Of a stretch of 48,134 nucleotides of DNA, positions 45,573-48,134 are shown piece by piece (the first letter of the stretch is position 1; the number at the start of each line of letters is the position of its first letter). The stretch comes from Bacteroidota bacterium (lineage in GTDB: Bacteria > Bacteroidota > Bacteroidia > Chitinophagales > Chitinophagaceae). A program made the position numbers and the translations under genes. The notes below the pieces were generated by a model. That model searched no databases and was not told the DNA's origin. It saw only the letters and a program-made list of their open reading frames with translations. The stretch lies in NCBI GenBank assembly GCA_023416995.1, contig JAEZGI010000031.1:1-48134 (forward strand), in the 5' to 3' direction.

Positions 45573-45842
45573 TTAGGCCTTTTCAGCAGGTGTTGCAAGT
45601 TTCAACCTGGTAAACTCCATGCCACTGAAAATTCTTGCCAGGCTGATATCTCCTGTCTTTTTATAGTTTTCCACGTTTGGCTCACCAACAATTCTCCAGA
45701 AATTCTTTGACTTCAATTCAGCGTAGTCCGCTGTTTTTATAAACACTCCCTGGATAGAGTTGCGCGTCTTAAAACTGATTTGAACGGGAGATTTGTCAAG
45801 TGTAACCTCGGACAGAAATTTTTCGATCTGGTCATTAGTCAT
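45573..45842 (-). CDS. 89-residue protein of unknown function
   Basis: I do not recognise this small cytoplasmic protein. It has no signal peptide or membrane segment. A beta-rich core (PVQISFKTRNSIQGVFIKTA, NFWRIVGEPNVEN) with a C-terminal FTRLKLATPAEKA suggests a small SH3- or Sm-like fold, but that is speculation. The gene stands alone, with a bidirectional hairpin downstream and a 209-bp divergent region shared with the OmpA-type gene. Codon use looks native, so it is probably a real gene. Confidence 0.6.
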   Translation of the reverse strand: MTNDQIEKFLSEVTLDKSPVQISFKTRNSIQGVFIKTADYAELKSKNFWRIVGEPNVENYKKTGDISLARIFSGMEFTRLKLATPAEKA

Positions 45843-46051
45843 ATTAAAACTTTTTTGAGGGCATTTGTCAACAAAATTTGGCCCCGTTGATCGATTTTTT
45901 CGCCCGGTTATTGAAGATCAACGCTTTATGAGCCGCGAACCTGCTAAATATAAGCTTTTACACCGAGAATGCGTCATCAAAAGTCTATTCCGACCATGAC
46001 ACCGATCAGAATCTTATAAACTCTGTATGAAATTCCTGCTTTTAACGTTAT

Positions 46052-47674
46052 ATGTTAAATCCTAAACCCGTGAAAAGAATCACCCCTTTAGCCCTGGCAT
46101 TCTTTTGTATTCAATCGGCAACTGCTCAACCCTCGGCTGATACTTCCGGTCTCAAAGAACAAAAGGATAATATTATCACAGCATCCACTATTCTGAAAGT
46201 GGAAAATCTCGGTATTAATATCAACTCGGATCTACCTGAGTTAAGACCTACCATCTCCGCCGATGGTAACCTGCTGTTCTTTATCACTGAAAACCATCCG
46301 GCAAATACCAAGTTCAGTTCCATTCCAAATTCGCAGGACATTTGGTATTCGGAAAGAGACAGTACGGGTAAATGGAGTGAAGCACGGCATCTGAAAGATC
46401 CTATCAATACAGTCTTTTATAATGCAGTTTATTGGATCTCACCCGACAAAAACCGAATCCTGATTCGAGGTGCATTTACAGAGGGCGGTTACGCAGGAAA
46501 AGGAGTAAGTATCAGTAAACGCCTGCGCAATGGAAGATGGGGATATCCTGAAGCCTTACAGATAAAGAACTATCATAATTATGATCGGGGTTTACAATCA
46601 GGCGCATCAATGGCTAATGATGGACAGACCTTGCTTTTTTATATGACCCCTGATGTACGCAGCAGCAACAACGATATGTACGTGTGTTTCCTGCAGGAAG
46701 ATGGGACCTGGTCCGAGCCAAAAAGCCTCGGAAAAAAACTGAACCTGCCAGGCTACAATGAAATGACCCCATATATTGCCTCCGATGGTGTCACGCTTTA
46801 TTTTAGCAGTGACAGACCCGGAGGATTAGGTGATAATGATATCTGGATGACAAAACGCCTTGACAAATCATGGACAAAATGGAGCGATCCTGTTAATCTT
46901 GGCAGCCCCATCAACACACCCGACTGGGATGCTTTTTTTACCCTTGATGCCGGAGGTGAATACGCCTATCTCACTACCAAACTAGGTGGCTATGGTGAAA
47001 GCGATATCGTTCGTGTTAAGTTGCTTGAAAAGGAAAAACCCAACCCTGTGGTGCTTGTAAGCGGTAACGTCTACAACAAAAAAACAGGTGAACCCTTATC
47101 AGCATCCCTGGTATATGAAACACTTCCTGATGGTATAGAAGCAGGTAATGGTATATCAAATGAGCTGGACGGTTCGTTCAAAATTGTTCTTCCCTACGAT
47201 AAGAATTATGCCATCCGGGCAAAGGCCAACAAGTTTTTTGCCGTGTCTGAAAACCTGAACCTTGATTCGCTGGTTAAAGCAGGCTATAAAGAGATACACA
47301 AGGATCTGTACCTTGTCCCGATCGAGATTGGCCAGGTTGTGCGGTTAAATAATGTCTTTTTTGATTTTGATAAAAGTTTTCTTCGCCCCGAATCATTTGT
47401 TGAACTCGATCGTGTAGTTAAGCTGATGAAAGAAAACCCAACCATTGAGATTGAAATGAGTGCGCATACAGATAGCCGTGGCTCGGACGACTATAACTAC
47501 AGGTTGAGTGATGATCGTGCCCGTTCAGTGCGCGAATACATTTTAAGTAAAGGTATTCCCGCGTCCAGAATAATTTCACAGGGTTATGGTGAAACCAGGC
47601 CGGAAGTTCCGAATGATACCGATGAAAACCGTCAATTGAACCGCCGGGTAGAGTTCAAGATTTTAAAAAACTGA
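46052..47674 (+). CDS. PD40-repeat OmpA-family outer envelope protein
   Basis: A 540-residue protein with a signal-like N-terminus (LALAFFCIQSATAQ). Residues about 60-330 carry WD40-like PD40 repeats (LRPTISADGNLLFFITE, MTPYIASDGVTLYFSSDRPG, FFTLDAGGEYAYLTTKLGG), residues about 335-420 a carboxypeptidase-regulatory-like beta-sandwich (VSGNVYNKKTGEPLSASLVY), and residues about 425-540 the OmpA C-terminal domain (NNVFFDFDKSFLRPES, SAHTDSRGSDDYNYRLSDDR), whose Asp and Arg bind diaminopimelate in peptidoglycan. This layout is common in Bacteroidota, including gliding/envelope proteins. It would tie the outer membrane to peptidoglycan. Start at 46052; ATG codons inside are less likely. Confidence 0.9.
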   Translation: MLNPKPVKRITPLALAFFCIQSATAQPSADTSGLKEQKDNIITASTILKVENLGININSDLPELRPTISADGNLLFFITENHPANTKFSSIPNSQDIWYSERDSTGKWSEARHLKDPINTVFYNAVYWISPDKNRILIRGAFTEGGYAGKGVSISKRLRNGRWGYPEALQIKNYHNYDRGLQSGASMANDGQTLLFYMTPDVRSSNNDMYVCFLQEDGTWSEPKSLGKKLNLPGYNEMTPYIASDGVTLYFSSDRPGGLGDNDIWMTKRLDKSWTKWSDPVNLGSPINTPDWDAFFTLDAGGEYAYLTTKLGGYGESDIVRVKLLEKEKPNPVVLVSGNVYNKKTGEPLSASLVYETLPDGIEAGNGISNELDGSFKIVLPYDKNYAIRAKANKFFAVSENLNLDSLVKAGYKEIHKDLYLVPIEIGQVVRLNNVFFDFDKSFLRPESFVELDRVVKLMKENPTIEIEMSAHTDSRGSDDYNYRLSDDRARSVREYILSKGIPASRIISQGYGETRPEVPNDTDENRQLNRRVEFKILKN

Positions 47675-47721
47675 TAAACTAAAATACAATTCCCGTAACT
47701 TATCATTCTTAATTTCAAAGA

Positions 47722-48134
47722 ATGAGTAAGCTCATACAACGCCGTTCGTTTCTTAAAACAAGCGCTACTGCAGCACTGGGTTTTGCTATCATACCTGGTT
47801 TCGCACGCATTGCGCCAAGTGATCGTCTTCGAATCGCACATATCGGCGTAAATGGGATGGGTAACAACCACCTGAAATGGTTTGCATCGATTCCTGAAGT
47901 TGATATTGTTGGGCTTTGTGATGTCGACAAAAAACATCTCGACGCAACGATGAATACGCTCAACGGCTTACGTCCCCAGGGCAAGGCTGAAGGTTATGCC
48001 GATTTTCGTCGTGTGCTGGATAGAAAAGATATAGATGCAATAACCTGCGCCACACCTGATCACTGGCACGCACAGATCGCTATGCTCGCCTTTCAGTCCG
48101 GCAAGGATGTGTACGGCGAGAAACCTTTGTCTTA
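47722..48134 (+). CDS. Tat-exported Gfo/Idh/MocA-family oxidoreductase, N-terminal part
   Basis: The gene is cut by the right edge after about 137 residues. The leader MSKLIQRRSFLKTSATAALG is twin-arginine type. The Rossmann fold follows (LRIAHIGVNGMGNNHLKWF, VDIVGLCDVDKKHLDA, AITCATPDHWHAQIAM), ending at KDVYGEKPLS, the family's catalytic-lysine motif. It is a third exported member in this window; the C-terminal domain lies beyond the edge. Confidence 0.85.
   Translation, partial: MSKLIQRRSFLKTSATAALGFAIIPGFARIAPSDRLRIAHIGVNGMGNNHLKWFASIPEVDIVGLCDVDKKHLDATMNTLNGLRPQGKAEGYADFRRVLDRKDIDAITCATPDHWHAQIAMLAFQSGKDVYGEKPLS

Noticed and set aside
1..48134. CRISPR arrays, tRNA/rRNA genes, transposases, phage genes
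   Set aside because: No repeat-spacer pattern, cloverleaf-like sequence or transposase/integrase motif was seen by reading; a tRNAscan or profile search could not be run.

Overview
The window looks like chromosomal DNA of a Bacteroidota member, most likely family Chitinophagaceae. The signs are a flexirubin/aryl-polyene type gene set, many secreted enzymes with twin-arginine leaders, PD40-OmpA and SusD-free glycan-degrading neighbourhoods, absence of clear Shine-Dalgarno sequences, and several TAnnTTTG-type promoter elements (the Bacteroidota -7 box). No tRNA, rRNA, CRISPR array, phage or insertion sequence was seen. Genes are densely packed with one non-coding stretch of about 900 bp (24939-25838).

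Region 1 (1-10633) is one edge of a flexirubin/aryl-polyene biosynthetic cluster: a cut-off aromatic amino acid ammonia-lyase, a PaaK-like aryl acid ligase, a holo-ACP synthase, a membrane-anchored C45 (Ntn) acyltransferase on the opposite strand, a CrtI-like FAD oxidoreductase, a three-domain MMPL exporter/acyltransferase/methyltransferase fusion, and a GT2-DUF2062 glycosyltransferase. The ketosynthases and acyl carrier proteins expected for the pathway are not in view and should lie to the left of base 1. A GT39-type membrane glycosyltransferase (10682-12229) follows, separated from the upstream gene by a perfect 16-bp hairpin.

Region 2 (12300-24940) is carbohydrate metabolism: an aldo/keto reductase with a Tat-exported sugar isomerase-like protein; a uronate pocket (DUF4350 protein, alginate-lyase-like enzyme, KdgF-like cupin); an S41 lipoprotein peptidase coupled to an unknown secreted protein; a YdjM-family membrane protein; a GH43-like enzyme; and a myo-inositol oxygenase divergent from an SLC5-type symporter with a small membrane protein. 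Inositol oxygenase makes D-glucuronate, so the polymer-derived and inositol-derived uronates may feed the same downstream pathway, which is not in the window.

Region 3 (24940-31614): a decayed beta-barrel-like remnant, a strongly promoted small secreted protein, a PQQ-type dehydrogenase with an inserted cytochrome c domain, an SRPBCC protein, a thioredoxin-like protein, and the molybdenum cofactor genes moeA and moaA.

Region 4 (31665-48134): DUF6807 protein, two Tat-exported Gfo/Idh/MocA proteins (one GH109-like), a tight three-gene set of GH78 alpha-L-rhamnosidase, a TPR protein carrying an HExxH metallopeptidase motif and a BASS-type transporter, then an S10 carboxypeptidase, a sorbosone-dehydrogenase-like propeller protein, an 89-residue orphan, a PD40-OmpA envelope protein and a third, truncated Gfo/Idh/MocA gene. 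All functional assignments come from reading motifs in the translated sequence; no database search was run.
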